DNA from: Centropus unirufus
Lineage: Eukaryota > Chordata > Aves > Cuculiformes > Centropidae
Length of the DNA: 64,000 bases
Assembly (NCBI GenBank): GCA_013397695.1
Contig: VYZI01000261.1
Location: 1,019,793-1,083,792, forward strand
Direction of reading: 5' to 3'
The notes beneath the pieces are model-generated. The model saw only the letters and a program-made list of their open reading frames with translations, was not told the DNA's origin and searched no databases. A program made the translations under genes and the position numbers. Below, piece after piece: positions 13,688 through 26,374 of this stretch; the stretch's first letter is position 1; every line of letters starts with the position of its first letter.

Positions 13688-14386
13688 ATAACATATTCAA
13701 AGCAATAGAACACGCCCTTTTGAACTAGAGGCATGGGGGGATAGAAGATTTAGAATATATAATATTTCTTTGATCAGAAAGACATGTATATTCTCCAATA
13801 AGTACATGTTTTCAGGATGTTTTATTGACTGTGATGTTTATTTGACTAATCCTTAAAAGATACAGATAAACACTAAAGCTGACTGCATACATTTCACTGT
13901 GGACAAGAATTCAATGGGTTTTTTTATGTGATATGAAAGCAGGCTCTCCCTAAAATGGTGAGGTTTAATTTTATCTTCAAAATTTTTCACATATTTAGGT
14001 CGAAGTTCCCAATCTTAAAAGCATGCAGACAACCTTCTTGGAGAATCAGTCAGATGAATAAATGAAGCCATATTTTAGGTCAACTATCATGAGGTAGCCA
14101 CAACGGTTGACATTTTCAAACCTCATGAAGTAAAATTGTTTAACTGAGTTCTCTAAGTCACCTGCTAATCTGAATGTTGAACTAACAGGCTGCTCCCAAA
14201 ATATGCAAGTTCAGTGGCTGGTCTTGAAACAGAGGAAATAATTCCTGATGATATTAATGAAAGGAACAGAGGATACTTTGTCCTTTATAAATCTAATCCA
14301 AAGGTACTGCTGAAAAGGTCTGCTAAAACATGACTTAACATTTTCAGGACTCATAGTATCATTAAGGTTGAGGGAAAAAGTATAGA

Positions 14387-14388
14387 NN
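14387..14388. other. Two ambiguous bases
   Basis: An isolated NN in unique sequence marks unresolved base calls, not a sized gap. Confidence 0.95.
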
Positions 14389-17300
14389 ATAAAATTAAAA
14401 TATGAATCAAATAAAATTTTCTATTATAATTTTTATATAACTGTGCATCAGGGTTGAGTCTGTGTAAATATAAGTCATAAGATCCTGTAAGACAGGTCCA
14501 GAAAGTAGCCATAAGTTAGCTCTACAATGGACTCACCTGAAACAAGGTAATGGACTGAACTCTTAGATGACTTAGAAACTCCTCTGACTCATTCCAATAG
14601 GAGATCTCCAGTGTGCACATTTTAGACAGTCCTATAGATTTCTCCTGATCAGCTACTTGTATTCCACAGTGTACTGATTGACATCTTCCATGACCAATAA
14701 GGCTGTTCCAGGGACTCTGTTGAGAGGTTCAGGCTGCAGAGCCCACCAACTTGAATACAGTTACAATGCTTGTGAAAGATCAAGAGGAGTTACTCTTGCA
14801 GCGGCTGAGGCAATCAAGTAGAACAGTCTTTTGTGAACAGTTCAAGTTGCTAAGCTGTGTTTTGCGCAGAATTTAAAATATTCAATAGTAATTGATTATG
14901 TGTATGATAGATTATTCACATCAGATCACGGGTCAGATGGATAAAGGAACACAACAGAAATCTTGCTTCACCACACCTCACAATCCTATATTCATCCACC
15001 TTTGCTCATTTATAGGTGCCTAACTTTATCTTTCTCCCCAACCATGATTGTATACTTTGAACTGGTATTTTCCTTATACAAAGTGTTGGTGGTGCAGGAA
15101 AACGTAAGATCTGCACAAGATTACTTTCTGAATTATAGCCAATGAGTTTCACAGGGGCAATCAGGTTTTTGCTTAAAATCAGTTAAAAATAAACTTATGT
15201 GAGATGCCATTGACACATTCAACGACAAAATCTTCTTGCCTGCTTAAGATACTGGAGATATGCGTCCAACCATTTAGCCAATTTTTGCATCTTATGGCAG
15301 TATGTATCTCTGCATGTTAGCCATCCACTACAGAAGAGGCATTCATGGACATGACTTACACAGATGGGATAGGATCTGTAATGGCTCTTTTTTTTTTTGA
15401 AAATGCTACTATTTATGCTCACAAAGAAGCAATATCTGCTTGGAGGGACATCTACTTGGAAATAACAGCTATTGTACTTTTTCCCTGTAGACATTTCTGT
15501 GCAGTTCTACAAGCAGTCAAACGAGAAAAAAAAATTAAGAAAACATGCTGTAAATTGTTCATACATAATAAAGCGACACTTATCCATGCTACTGATGACT
15601 ATGAATATCCAAATCATAAACATGTCTCCTGAGTGAAAGAGCAGATATATTGACTGCATACTGCTAATGGTATCCAATATAAGCCTTCTAACCTTCACTG
15701 AGTCCCATCTAATTAAACCATGTCTCTGTTTCATATGGATTTATTTTCATGTTGCTTAGTTCCCTTTGCTACTCCCCAAAAGAATGAAAAGATATTGCTG
15801 CTATTAGTACTCATATCTGGAAGGAAAATTACTCCTGATGAAATAAAGGATGTTTTTTACAGGCAAGCATCTCCTGCTTGCATTTGAAGTTTAAATTTGA
15901 ATCTGACGTTCAGCGGATATCAGATCCATTCTTGGTCCAATAAGCTATATAAAGGACAAGCTCAATTTCTGTGTCTGAGGCTGAACGATACAGCGCAGCT
16001 AGCAGCCTTAGGGGTAATTTTGTTTCTCCCCCAAGCAGGGTGATAGTGTTCAAACTACAAGGGTTCATGCTATCCTATAAACTTTGTCCAGTAGAATATT
16101 ATGTCTTGGCACAGGCCACTACTGTGGCAGGAACTATGCTACCAAATATTATTGATGATCACAGGCAGTATTTAATCCCATGTTTTAGTCTAACAAGCTC
16201 ACAAATAAATACATAAGCTCCATGTGATCTACAGAGCATAATCTTTCACTGTCATGTAATTCTAATATAAATATTACTTTTGTCTCCCAGCCCTTTCCTA
16301 TCTTCTTTGCCTGTGACAATAATTAAGTCCTCCTATTTCAAGAGATTAATGAAGCTTTTATTTTACTAGAACTCTTAGTCATTAGGAAAAAAACAAAAAA
16401 TATCACTATCAAGACTATCATTAGAACAAAACATCACATGATATTAGTTTTCCTATGAAATTTTCAAAATTGTTGTAATGCTTAAGATTAATAGTGTGAC
16501 ATCTTTTACCTGTTTGTACACATCTCCAGCTCCTGAAACTTGTTCCTGCTTCCCAAGAGTGGAAGAGCTGACCGAACTAACAGTTAGAAAAAGTACCTAG
16601 CACATATAATTTTATATGCACAGATAATTTATCAAAGAGAATCAAAAGTCGTCTTCCTTCTGACAAGAATGTGAGGTGCACTTTGTGTTGTTTATTTTTG
16701 TGGGGTTTTATTTTTTTTAGAGATTACCATAATGACAATGAAACAACAAAAGAAAGTCAACCTGCATTCTCTGATTTCCCAGTGGAGTCTGTGCACGGCA
16801 ATCAGAAAACAAACGAAACTATTGACAGAGAAATAATTAAATGCTTGTGGGCTAATGAACAGCACAGAGATGGATGAGGCATACAGACATGTGTTGCAAC
16901 CTAAAGACAGGTATAGTAAAACAGGAGGGTGGGGCAGGGAGGAACTTTCCCTCCGTTACATTACATTTGTGTGCCACAGAGACATTTTCAATAACAGATG
17001 CTCAAACTTTCCCGGAGTATGTACTGTACTTTAGGGAGAGCTGTGAGGCAGCAGGAGTCCTGGATTTCTTCACACACCATTTCACACCTTCTTCTTTTTT
17101 TTTTTTTTCTGAGGTCTAGCCTACAGGTAAATCTAATTTATGTGTAGCTGCATTTTTGAATGGTCATGCAGTTGCCCTGGCATGTAAATATCTGATATTC
17201 CTCCCTGTCAATCAAGGAATGGCTTTACTTCCAAAAAGGTATCTTTATTTTTAATTCTCTTGTAACTACTTCAGTAGTAGCAGTGGCAATAGGGCTCACA

Positions 17301-19303
17301 TCTGACTGGCAAATATGCACTGGCAGAAGTTTCTTGGGTAAAGTCAGGCCAGATCCTTCTGTGACTGGCACAGATTTAATTAGTCAGTGCTTTTTACCTG
17401 CATTCACATTAGGAATACTTTGCCAGCATGAATATTCTGTACTCAGGAAGCTAATAATACAGATGAACCCTACACATACACAAGGAAAATTATTTATGTT
17501 TGACTTAAGGAAGTGTCCTTTGCTAGTACTAGGAGGAAAAAAAAAGGGAAGAAGTGTTGCTACACACTGCTCACTACAGTGGTGGTGGAAGTGAAGGCTA
17601 TCTATGCGAAACCCTATTTGTTCTCTGAGCAAAGACGGTAGAAGTGGAGAAGACAAGAGCACCAATATTGCTGTCCTAGGATCAGTCTGGTACCATCTGC
17701 ATGGTAAAGAGGGCTCAGAGGGATAGGAGGGCCTGCAGCTGTCAGCAGATCACCCATGCTCTCAGGGAGTTGTTGAGACAGATTCAGAAGAGGATTAAAA
17801 GAATCAGAGAAGGTCAGTAAGATAACTCTATACAATTTCTTCTTAACAGACGTGAATACCGGGGGCCTAAAGAAGATTTAATGAAAACTGTTTATTTAGT
17901 CTACTTGTATTTAAAACAAAATAGAGGCAGAAAAATCTTATTTCTGTGGTCAGTGGAGTTACTGTCCGGTTACCTAATCCTTGGTGTAATACTGTGACAA
18001 AGAGTAAGGTTTAATATTCCTGTCAGATCTTAACAACCTATGGGTGTTGGAGGATGATGTTTGCTCATACCCTTTGATTACCCGGCTATAGAAGGGAGGT
18101 GTCTAACTTCCTGCTGACACCTCCCTGTGACCTCTCCTGGAATTTCAACTCATGAAAGCGGGGGTTGGCTGGCAATCCTGAACAGCATCATACAGGTGAT
18201 AAAAAAAGAGGAAGAAGATCTCAGTTCTCAGTACAGAAGCACTCTTATACGGGTGGTTCTTACATGGGTAGATTTTGCAATGAATAACAGATGACTGTAA
18301 TAAAAACTGGCAGTTCCTTTAACACTATACTTATGTGCATCAGTATGAAGTACTATCATATATGGAGAAAATTTCTTCACAGTCTTATTTCCTTATGGGA
18401 GAAACAACATCATGACAATAATACTTTACTGATCAGGGGCTCTTGCTTGTACAGAAGAGCAGTTTTAAAAAGAAAGTATAAGTGTGTGTCTGTCTCTGTT
18501 TATCCATGTGTGCCTATTCATATATATGACAGTACCAATGTTGTGTATTACAGTCAATGGCTAGGATCTTCATCGTAAAAGGCTTTCTACTGAAACTGAG
18601 CAAAGCAGCTTGTTTGAAGGATGTGCTTTTTGCAGAAAATCTGAATGTCTCAGTTGTGAGGTAGAATACAAAACGTGTCTTCAAACAAACAAAAATAAAG
18701 AACCTAAACCAAAAGCCCCACCTTTATCAGATAATTCAGTCTAGGAAGATAGAAGATTTTGAAACTCCACAGAAAAATAATGAGATTCTAGAAGTTAGGA
18801 CGGATATCTAGGGACAAATAGTAATTTTATTAATAATTGAAAGGGATAAAACCCATCCTTTTTTCTTCCCTTGTATTCCACCCTTATGATAACTTAGATC
18901 TGTGGAAAAACTCTATCATCAGGGTCCCTGAAAATGCTCTTACTCCTTGAGTTTTTTAAGCTAGGCTGGCTTCTGGGATGTTAAATACCTGCAGATAACA
19001 AGCGGCCCAAAACCCCACCCCATTTTTCAATGCTGGCTTCCTCAGTCTATACATTCAGTCTCTGCCTAAGACTAGGAAATACCTTTGAGAACTTTTCCAG
19101 GCACTGACAGCAACTGGCATGGAAAAGCCCGCATCTGTGCTGTTGGACTCTCTCAGCTGCTAAAACCAAGCTACCACTGTCAAACTCTTTATTGGGAATG
19201 GTTCCTGACCAGGCTAACATCAGATCTGTGGCCAGGACTTGTTTGAGAGAATGTTACTTTTCCAAGGGAGAAATTATAACTAATTACACTTAGCAGTACA
19301 TTG

Positions 19304-19319
19304 AAAAAAAAAAAAAAAA
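19304..19319 (+). repeat. Poly-A tract (16)
   Basis: A run of 16 A. The upstream sequence shows no transposon or processed-gene similarity that I can recognise. Confidence 0.8.
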
Positions 19320-21117
19320 GTGCCTAACGATTATATTATAGTCTCTGGATATAATGTCAGATGTAATTTAATTTATTAGTATAGCCATAATTGGAGTCAA
19401 TACAAACAATTCTTAAAGCACATACTGTGTACCACGCAGGTATTGAAAGCCAGTTTCTGATATGTGGAAACAATGTTAATATTCTCTGAATAGTTTTGCA
19501 ACCGTTCTCAGCAGGAGCCAAATATGAAAGCAGCCTATCAGGTTGGTGAGAAACTATCTTCATAACCACAGAGCCATAAGATTCCTATCTACAGAGAATT
19601 TCCTGATCAAAAAAAGAGAGTAAGAGTAGTCAACTTCTAATTTACATTCTTTATCTGGGCATTTATTTTTATTTGCCTAATAATGAATACATAATATATA
19701 CACTTTATTTTGTCAAGTATCAGAGTTCTCTGGTGAGTAAGATAATATCTCTAATTTCCCATGGTTACCTGTGTTATTGAGCCAATAAAGTACTGTACAT
19801 TGCTATTATTTGATTTCAAACCTGACCTGAGTCTTACTTTTATTAAAATTTGTATTAATTTGACTGACTGATAAAATTATAGACAAATGTGCATTCCCCG
19901 AAATGGAAAAATGTATATGCTGATCAAAAGGCTCTGAATATTAAATTCTCAATAATTTGATATTTCCGGGAGATTTGATTTAAACTCTAAACCCAACTGT
20001 TGCTGGAGTCTACAGGTGCTTTTTCTTTTATTTCAGTAGAGACTATTCCCACATTCTTCTCATTGGAACTTGAGCACTTGACTGAAATGTGTAAGATAAG
20101 GACATAGTCAACTTAGGCTTTCTCTGTACTCTATAGAAAAAGAGATTGATGCTACTCACCTCAAAATGAAATGACCTCTAGAGTATTGTGTATATCTCCA
20201 TTGATTTTCTATCTCTCTCCATTTATTTTAATGAGTGTAGGACAATTATATTCCTAAATAAGCTAGTTCAGTTTTATGCCAAAAGTTATATGTCCCTTGT
20301 CCTTAACCTTGCTTGAATCAACATGCATTATCTGAACAAGTGGTTTATTTCTCTGAGAAACAAGATTTTCTCTCTTTTTGAGCAAACACCTGCTATTTCA
20401 AACCCACTGTTGTAGACTAGAGAAAAATAAAATTTTCACGTAAAAAGTGTTTTACATGTGCATCTAAAAATGCTCTGAATATTGTAGAGATAATTCAAGA
20501 ACAGTGTTGGTTAAGTATGTTTTTAACAGTTCTCAAGCTCTACAGCCTGAAATACTCTATCTTATGCTGTTTTTTTATCCCTAATGTCAGCATTAAAATA
20601 GTAAAAAAACAAAGACAGTTCTTTTCTAATACAAAATGTGTAATTAGATTTTGTTGGAAAAAAATACTGTGTACATGGAGTAAAATGGCAAATAGTTATA
20701 CTGAGACAACTAATGTAAAAAGAAATGCTGACCAGTTACAGCAAAAGTGGTTTTCCTTCTCTTTCTTATTACTGCATGTTCTCCCACTGCAAATTACTTT
20801 AATGACTTGGATTAATGGCATCAGGACTTAGCAGACCTCACAAAGTCTCTAGTGAGATTGTTGCTCTGCATTTTACTTCTGTTAACAAAATTAGATACGA
20901 GTTGCCTGTGTGTCCTCAAAAGAGCTGTTCCTTGTATAGAGGGCTTCTCACAGAATATAGAAGGAACACAACACTTTTCAAGAGTTGTTTCATGAGTGAT
21001 AAATTACACAAATTTCATTAGACTTAATCACTGAATAATTTGCCCAAAGGATAATTATGTGTGCCTCAATAAAAATGTTTGTTATAATTACAGTTTTATT
21101 CACTAGTCACGTAGCTC

Positions 21118-21620
21118 ATGCTTACTGAAGGTATTTTGGTGGTTTTCCCCAGTTGCTTTGATTTTCCCTACTGTACCTATTCTGCACTTTGCTCCCTACT
21201 CTTCCAATTGCGACGTTCATGTGAAAACTGCACGCCCTTGGTGAGACCACCCTGCACAGGCAGATGGGGCACGGACTGGCCTTATAAAAGAACTTGCAAG
21301 GAGCCACGCAGCACGTGCGCCCATCACTCTGATTAGACCAGCCTGAACCCCATTGTGGCCTGGAAGAAGCTGCTACTGGACCACATGTTCCCCAGAAGCT
21401 GCTGCTGTCCATTGGAGAGGTGATCCCTTTCTTCCTTTTCTTCTTCTCTCCCTCCTTTCCTCCCTGCTTGCTTTCTCTCACACTTGTCTTACTTTGTCTT
21501 CATTTTCTGGCATTAGTGTGTGTCAGATCAAATCTGTGACTTTGGCTGCCTTCCAGGAATAGGGTGACTAGATTTAAATCTGTTTTCACAATTTTGGGAA
21601 GTCGCCCTTCCCCAACTCTA
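21118..21620 (+). promoter_or_regulatory. GC-richer patch with TATA box and E-box; possible solo LTR or promoter
   Basis: Base composition rises clearly against the neighbours. A good TATA box (TATAAAAG, 21283-21290) is followed about 22 bases downstream by a palindromic E-box in GCACGTGC (21311-21318). After this come a short GC-rich leader and then a long pyrimidine-rich tract (about 21428-21500). This order resembles the U3-R-U5 layout of an avian endogenous-retrovirus LTR, or a TATA promoter. I could not find the TG...CA ends or a target-site duplication. The open frames here on both strands (72 and 119 codons) show no protein family and probably reflect lower stop density. Confidence 0.25.
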
Positions 21621-23230
21621 CTCTGCATCCAGGTTTTTTTCATATGTTTATTTTGGTTGTGACCAAAATTTTACTTGTGACCAGAATAAGTTTTGCCCTT
21701 TTTTTTCTTAAAGTAGTTAAGAAAGTAAAGTAAAAAAGTAGTTAGTCTGCTCTTGTATGTCCAGAGATATATAATCTGTATTCTACATGTATTAGCAAAT
21801 GTACGACCTCACAAAAAAGACTTTTTGGGAAGTTCAGCAGGTTGAGCTGAAGCATTTATGGAGAAATGTCTTCACAACAGCCCAATAGCTAGGTTAACAG
21901 GCCCACATGAAGTAAAACTTTGTTATTTACCCATCTTAAATATGTGGAAGTTGTAACTCAAGATATTTATGCAGTTTATGCATTTAATATTAGAAATAAA
22001 ACTAAATCCTAAAAGCCCCACCATTATTAGTTTAGCAAGCAAGTTTCAGCAAGGTATAGGTGCCTGAACTGAGCTTATTTTTTCTTGGAAACTTTGTTCT
22101 GATTATTTCGTATTCTTGACTGAATAAAGAATCCATCTGTCAAGTTAAATTAAATCCTGTATCTCTTACTTTCTCCTGCTACACCATATGACCCTCACCT
22201 TTATGTAAAATCATGATAAATAATCTGACCATTCTCTGGAGATGCTGCATGATGTCCCTAAGCAGCGCGAGGTCACAGTTGAGTGCTCTCGTCAGAAGAA
22301 TGCTCTGCAAAGTAAGTTCTGACTTTGCTCATTTTTTTTTCTTTACCTCGTTTCTGTATATATTTAATCAAGTCTGATGTCCTGGCATGGGTTACTCTGC
22401 TTGAGTCTGAATTGCAACAGACCCTAAGCGACAAAGTTAAATATCTCCAAATGCATGTACATGTGAGTGAAGACATCAGACTCACCAGAGAGGTACCTGG
22501 GAGTAGCATTTACATCAAGGATGAGATGAGGTTGGGGTTTAGGCTTTCTGGAAGACAAGTGTGTTCTGAAATTAAATTCTGAAATTTCAAATTAAGCATG
22601 TGGATTTTTCGAATCTTAACCACAGGCTATGTTGAAAGATGGCTGCTATCGATGGAGACACTGATTATGAGTGGCACTAAGTTTTACATAAGCTATAGAA
22701 AGATTCTCTTGAAAACATATATATGAATAAATTAAATACATTGAGCATGTTCTATTAAATGAATGGAGTCCTATTGCGTGTGAATGATTTTAATTTCCAG
22801 TTTGAGGGCAGATATTTAGTTTAGTGAACAGGCTGCAAAATTATTTCCTTCGGCCGGTATTTAGGCCCTGAACTTACACTGGGCTTCAATATAACTCTGA
22901 ATCAGTGATGATAGGTTTTTATTACTGAGCTGGCTGTTTTGCAATTTGTGTCCATTTATACTCTAAAAAATTTGAGATGCTCATAGGTGTAGATGTACAC
23001 TAGAATCAACAATTGCTAGTACAATACAAACAACAACCAGTAATAAAACTTATTTGGGTTCCATGTTGCTCAGTATTTTAAAGATCTTTGCAGTGATTGC
23101 AATACAGGTAATCACTGTAATACATCCATAGTCAACCTATATTTATAGTTGTAAATAGCTGTGCATTATCTCAGGACATGAGTAATATATTAATTCCATC
23201 TGAAAGCATTTTGTACCATTGTGGTTTCCC
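21621..23230. other. Unique AT-rich noncoding DNA
   Basis: No gene, CR1 piece or long simple repeat was recognised. Frames of 78-85 codons on opposite strands at 22273-22582 overlap each other and match nothing known. Confidence 0.55.
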
Positions 23231-23501
23231 ACGTAACAAGTGATAGGACAAGAGGAAATGGAATCAAGTGGTTCCAAGAAGGTTTAGATTGGATATTGGA
23301 AAAAAATTCTTTACTAAAAGAGTGGTCAAGCATTGGAAAAGGCTGCCCAGGGAAGTGATGGAGTTATCGTCCCTGGAGGTGTTCAAAATACCCATAGAAG
23401 TGTCACTTCAGGACATGGTTCAGAAAGCATGGGTGTATTGGGCTGATGGTTGGACTTGATGAACTTGGAGGTATTTTCCAACCTTAATAATTCTATGATT
23501 C
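23231..23501 (+). mobile_element. CR1 LINE, 5'-truncated 3' end (sense)
   Basis: The DNA from gtaacaagtgataggacaag through ttctatgatt follows the CR1 3' end. The last part of ORF2 encodes FRLDIGKKFFTKRVVKHWKR then LPREV, and is followed by the short 3' UTR (ggttggacttgatgaacttg) and a single octamer-like ATTCTATG unit. The frame is open from 23268 to a stop near 23459. The 5' part of the LINE is missing, which is the normal outcome of target-primed reverse transcription. Divergence is moderate and the copy is inert. Confidence 0.9.
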
Positions 23502-24689
23502 AAAGATTTCAGTTAACCATCTCAGTAATGTCTTGCAAAAAATCCTCTTGTTAATAAAAGAAGGAGTACAATAAATATTTCCATACCTGATCAATATTTA
23601 CTGTTACTAATTTAAAGACAGAGAGAGAGTGCTACAGCAAGAAATAAAGAATGAAAGGGAGAAAAAAATCTGATCTGTTTTCTAGAGTCAAACACACCTT
23701 GCATGAGAAGACTCTCATATGCAACAGTTTAAACACTGTAAAATAACATTATTTATATAAAAATTTTCAGACATTTCATCATTCAAATTTCATTTCAGGA
23801 TTAGTCTTGGAATATCTCTAAGGTACTGTCTTACTTGCAAAATGTTATTTCAATTAGTTGAATATCGTTCTTTACAGGATTCAGGTCAAACGAGGGGCAA
23901 ACCTAAATCCAAACTAAACAATATGTGTCTGCAATAAATTTCTGTTCCTGAATTATTCATACATAATGGCATAGGTGACTCTTCAAGCATTTTGAATTAA
24001 CTAGAATTGATTTCTCACTTTTTTTATGCCTAGTTGTACAAGCTTTTTTGTACTTTTACTTCTCCTTAACAAATAAAGTATTGATTCAGCTCCACTGAAC
24101 ATGTTTTATTTAAACTTTGCCCTTTGTCAGCAACTTAGTCCTCTACCCAGAATTCTCCACTTTGACTTTCCATTGTCTCTTGATGCAAAAGGTGAAATAC
24201 ATTGGATAGGCTACTTGGTCTGTCAGAATATCATAAAAACATTCAAAATTTGATGGAAACAATTACAATACAAAATATGCACCACAATCTTTCAAGTCCC
24301 TGCTAGTGTACTTAGCACCCATCTTCTTGACTAAACTCTTGGATTGCTCCCTGGGAAATTCAACAGTTTCAAAGTCAAATGAACAGATATGCAAATTGCA
24401 GCCACTTTTTTTCCTTTGGCTGGTTGATTCTTACATCAGTCTAAAACTGGCTCTACATGCTGAACTTGGATGCTCTCTCACTCCTCCTCCTCAAAAGGAC
24501 GGGGGAAGAAAATAAGACAGGAAAGTTTTTGGATTGATAAAACAGCAGGGATATCACTTACCAGCTACTCTTGTGGTCAAAATAGATTAAACTTGGTGAA
24601 AAGTAAGATCATTTTTGGCCAATTAAAATACAGTTGGATCATGAGAAATGGGAACAACCATTAAAACAACAGATTCTCTCTCATTTAAT
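23502..24689. other. Unique AT-rich noncoding DNA
   Basis: No recognisable gene or interspersed repeat was found. A short GA-rich stretch lies near 23618-23665. Confidence 0.55.
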
Positions 24690-25165
24690 TTTTACAATGC
24701 CCAGCTTCATCCTTTCATTCTCAACTTCTCTCCCCCTGAGGGGCACAGGGGCAGGAGTGGGGATTGGGGTCTATCTGTTACAGCCCCTCTCAGCTGCTCA
24801 TCCCTCCTCACACCTGTCCCTGCTCCAGTGCAGGCCCTGCCTCAGTCTGCAGTCCTTCAGGGGCGACTTGCTCTTGTCTGGGCTCTCCATGTCTGCAGCT
24901 CCTATGGGAAATAACCCCTCTGCTGGGGCCTGGGTCACTCTTTGTGCTGCAATGTGGGTGTCCGTTCCAATAGGTTCTCCCCGGGGCTGCACAGGATACC
25001 TGCTCCAGACCTGCAGCAGCTCCTGCCCTGCTACTCCTGTGGCCTGGAGCTCTCTCTACTGCTGCTCCCTCCTTGACTTCCTCCTCCATCTATGGCTCTT
25101 TCAGTAAACAAAAATTCACCACCAGCTTCTCCTGTCTCTCTTTTCAGGGTGTGGAGGGAAGACAA
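24690..25165. repeat. GC-rich interspersed repeat, probably LTR-derived
   Basis: A sharply bounded island rich in C and CTG/CTCC words (ctgctccagtgcaggccctg, gcagtccttcaggggcgact, ctgcacaggatacctgctcc). It resembles a common GC-rich bird repeat of repeated 'ctgctcc-gtg-gg-tcc...gggctgcag' units that I associate with avian LTR elements. The family assignment is from memory and uncertain. The 157-codon frame at 24634-25107 and several overlapping frames on both strands come from the low stop density of the island and encode only compositionally biased sequence. Confidence 0.4.
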
Positions 25166-26374
25166 CAGTTTCTCTCTTTGTAATAATACAGAAAATGAGG
25201 CATCTTAACATTAGTTTATTTTATTTCCGTACGAGCTTAACAAGACTTATGGTTTGCCGATGAGAGCACGGGCCAATACATCTATGGTTTAGCAGTATGT
25301 AGGACCCTAGTCTAAATTCTGTCAAGGTAATTTGATCCTATCTTTTGGGGTTTATTTTCCAAATGAATTTTCCTTCTGCATGTATCAGGCTATGACCTTA
25401 TTTATTTTCTATAGTGCAAGCTTATGTCTATGCATCAGCAAGGAAATCCAGTGAATAAATTCTAATTACTCCATTGGAGATGAGAAATGTAGACGACTGA
25501 TTATGAAAAACAGATTGGTATTTTTGTAAAATTAAAAATTGCTGTCTTCCAAGCAGTAAAACTCAATCACATTGGTTACTATTTCACTTCAGTGCTACAA
25601 ACCATTAGAATAGTCTAATTTACATAGCAATCTAATTCTTTCAATTAATTAAGGTTGTTCTTCTCTTTATGCTAGAAGTAAAATCAGCATATTTCCCAAT
25701 TATATTTTTGCAAATGCTATAGGGTACGACAGCTCATAAACTTTGGTTGCAGATTATAATACCAGTATTAAACATAGCTGACGACATAATTATGATGGTA
25801 GCTACCAGCGTGGCATCATATAAAATAAAGATTATCATCATCATTATAAAACCATGGGGAAAAAATGGGGGTTTCCATTTGCTCAGATAAAGATATTTGT
25901 TATATAATGCCCAAAATATGAGCTTTATTCCACATATAATCTTTAAAATCTTCATCTCATTGCATATGAGCATAAATATATTTCATCTTAAAAAATTACC
26001 TGATTATAGACCCAAGCATATTAATAAAGAAAACAACAAAATACCATGTCAACAATAACACAAAGTACCTGTACTTCACATGCGAGATCTTTTAGTTATT
26101 GCAAACACAGCTGAAGAAACATTAGCTCTAAACAACCCTCAGTAATACCTGATATATTTTGTATTGCTGCATCATTTAGTGACAGTCAAGGTAGAGTCAT
26201 TCTAGACCCCTTGATGGTAGATACCTATTGCCTGGTTATCTGCAAAAGAATCATTTTGAAATAGGTCATCTTTTCTGACTCACCTTCGTAGTCCATACTG
26301 TCATATAAGAAGATATGATAAGTAGGAAATGGAATCTTATTTTGATTGGTAGACTATGGTGTGTGTATATTAAG
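25166..26374. other. Unique AT-rich noncoding DNA
   Basis: Very AT-rich with short frames only. No repeat family or gene was recognised. Confidence 0.55.

Larger units (their letters stand above)
11171..21117. other. Unique AT-rich noncoding DNA
   Basis: About 10 kb without a recognisable gene or long repeat. The longest open frames, about 60-104 codons, have no family resemblance and are often overlapped by equally long antisense frames. Small items are the shared word at 13214-13262, an 18-bp palindrome at 13670-13687, two N bases at 14387-14388, a T14 run at 17095-17108 and an A16 run at 19304-19319. Confidence 0.55.

Noticed and set aside
20018..20117. Acceptor-like tract tttcttttatttcag followed by a short open segment
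   Set aside because: The open frame closes after about 22 codons, with no donor or polyA signal. Weaker than the other exon candidates.
24634..25107. 157-codon plus-strand frame, with 88-93 codon frames on both strands over it
   Set aside because: It lies in a C-rich island where stop codons are rare. The translation is Ser/Leu/Pro/Cys-biased and there are equally long antisense frames. Treated as a compositional artefact.
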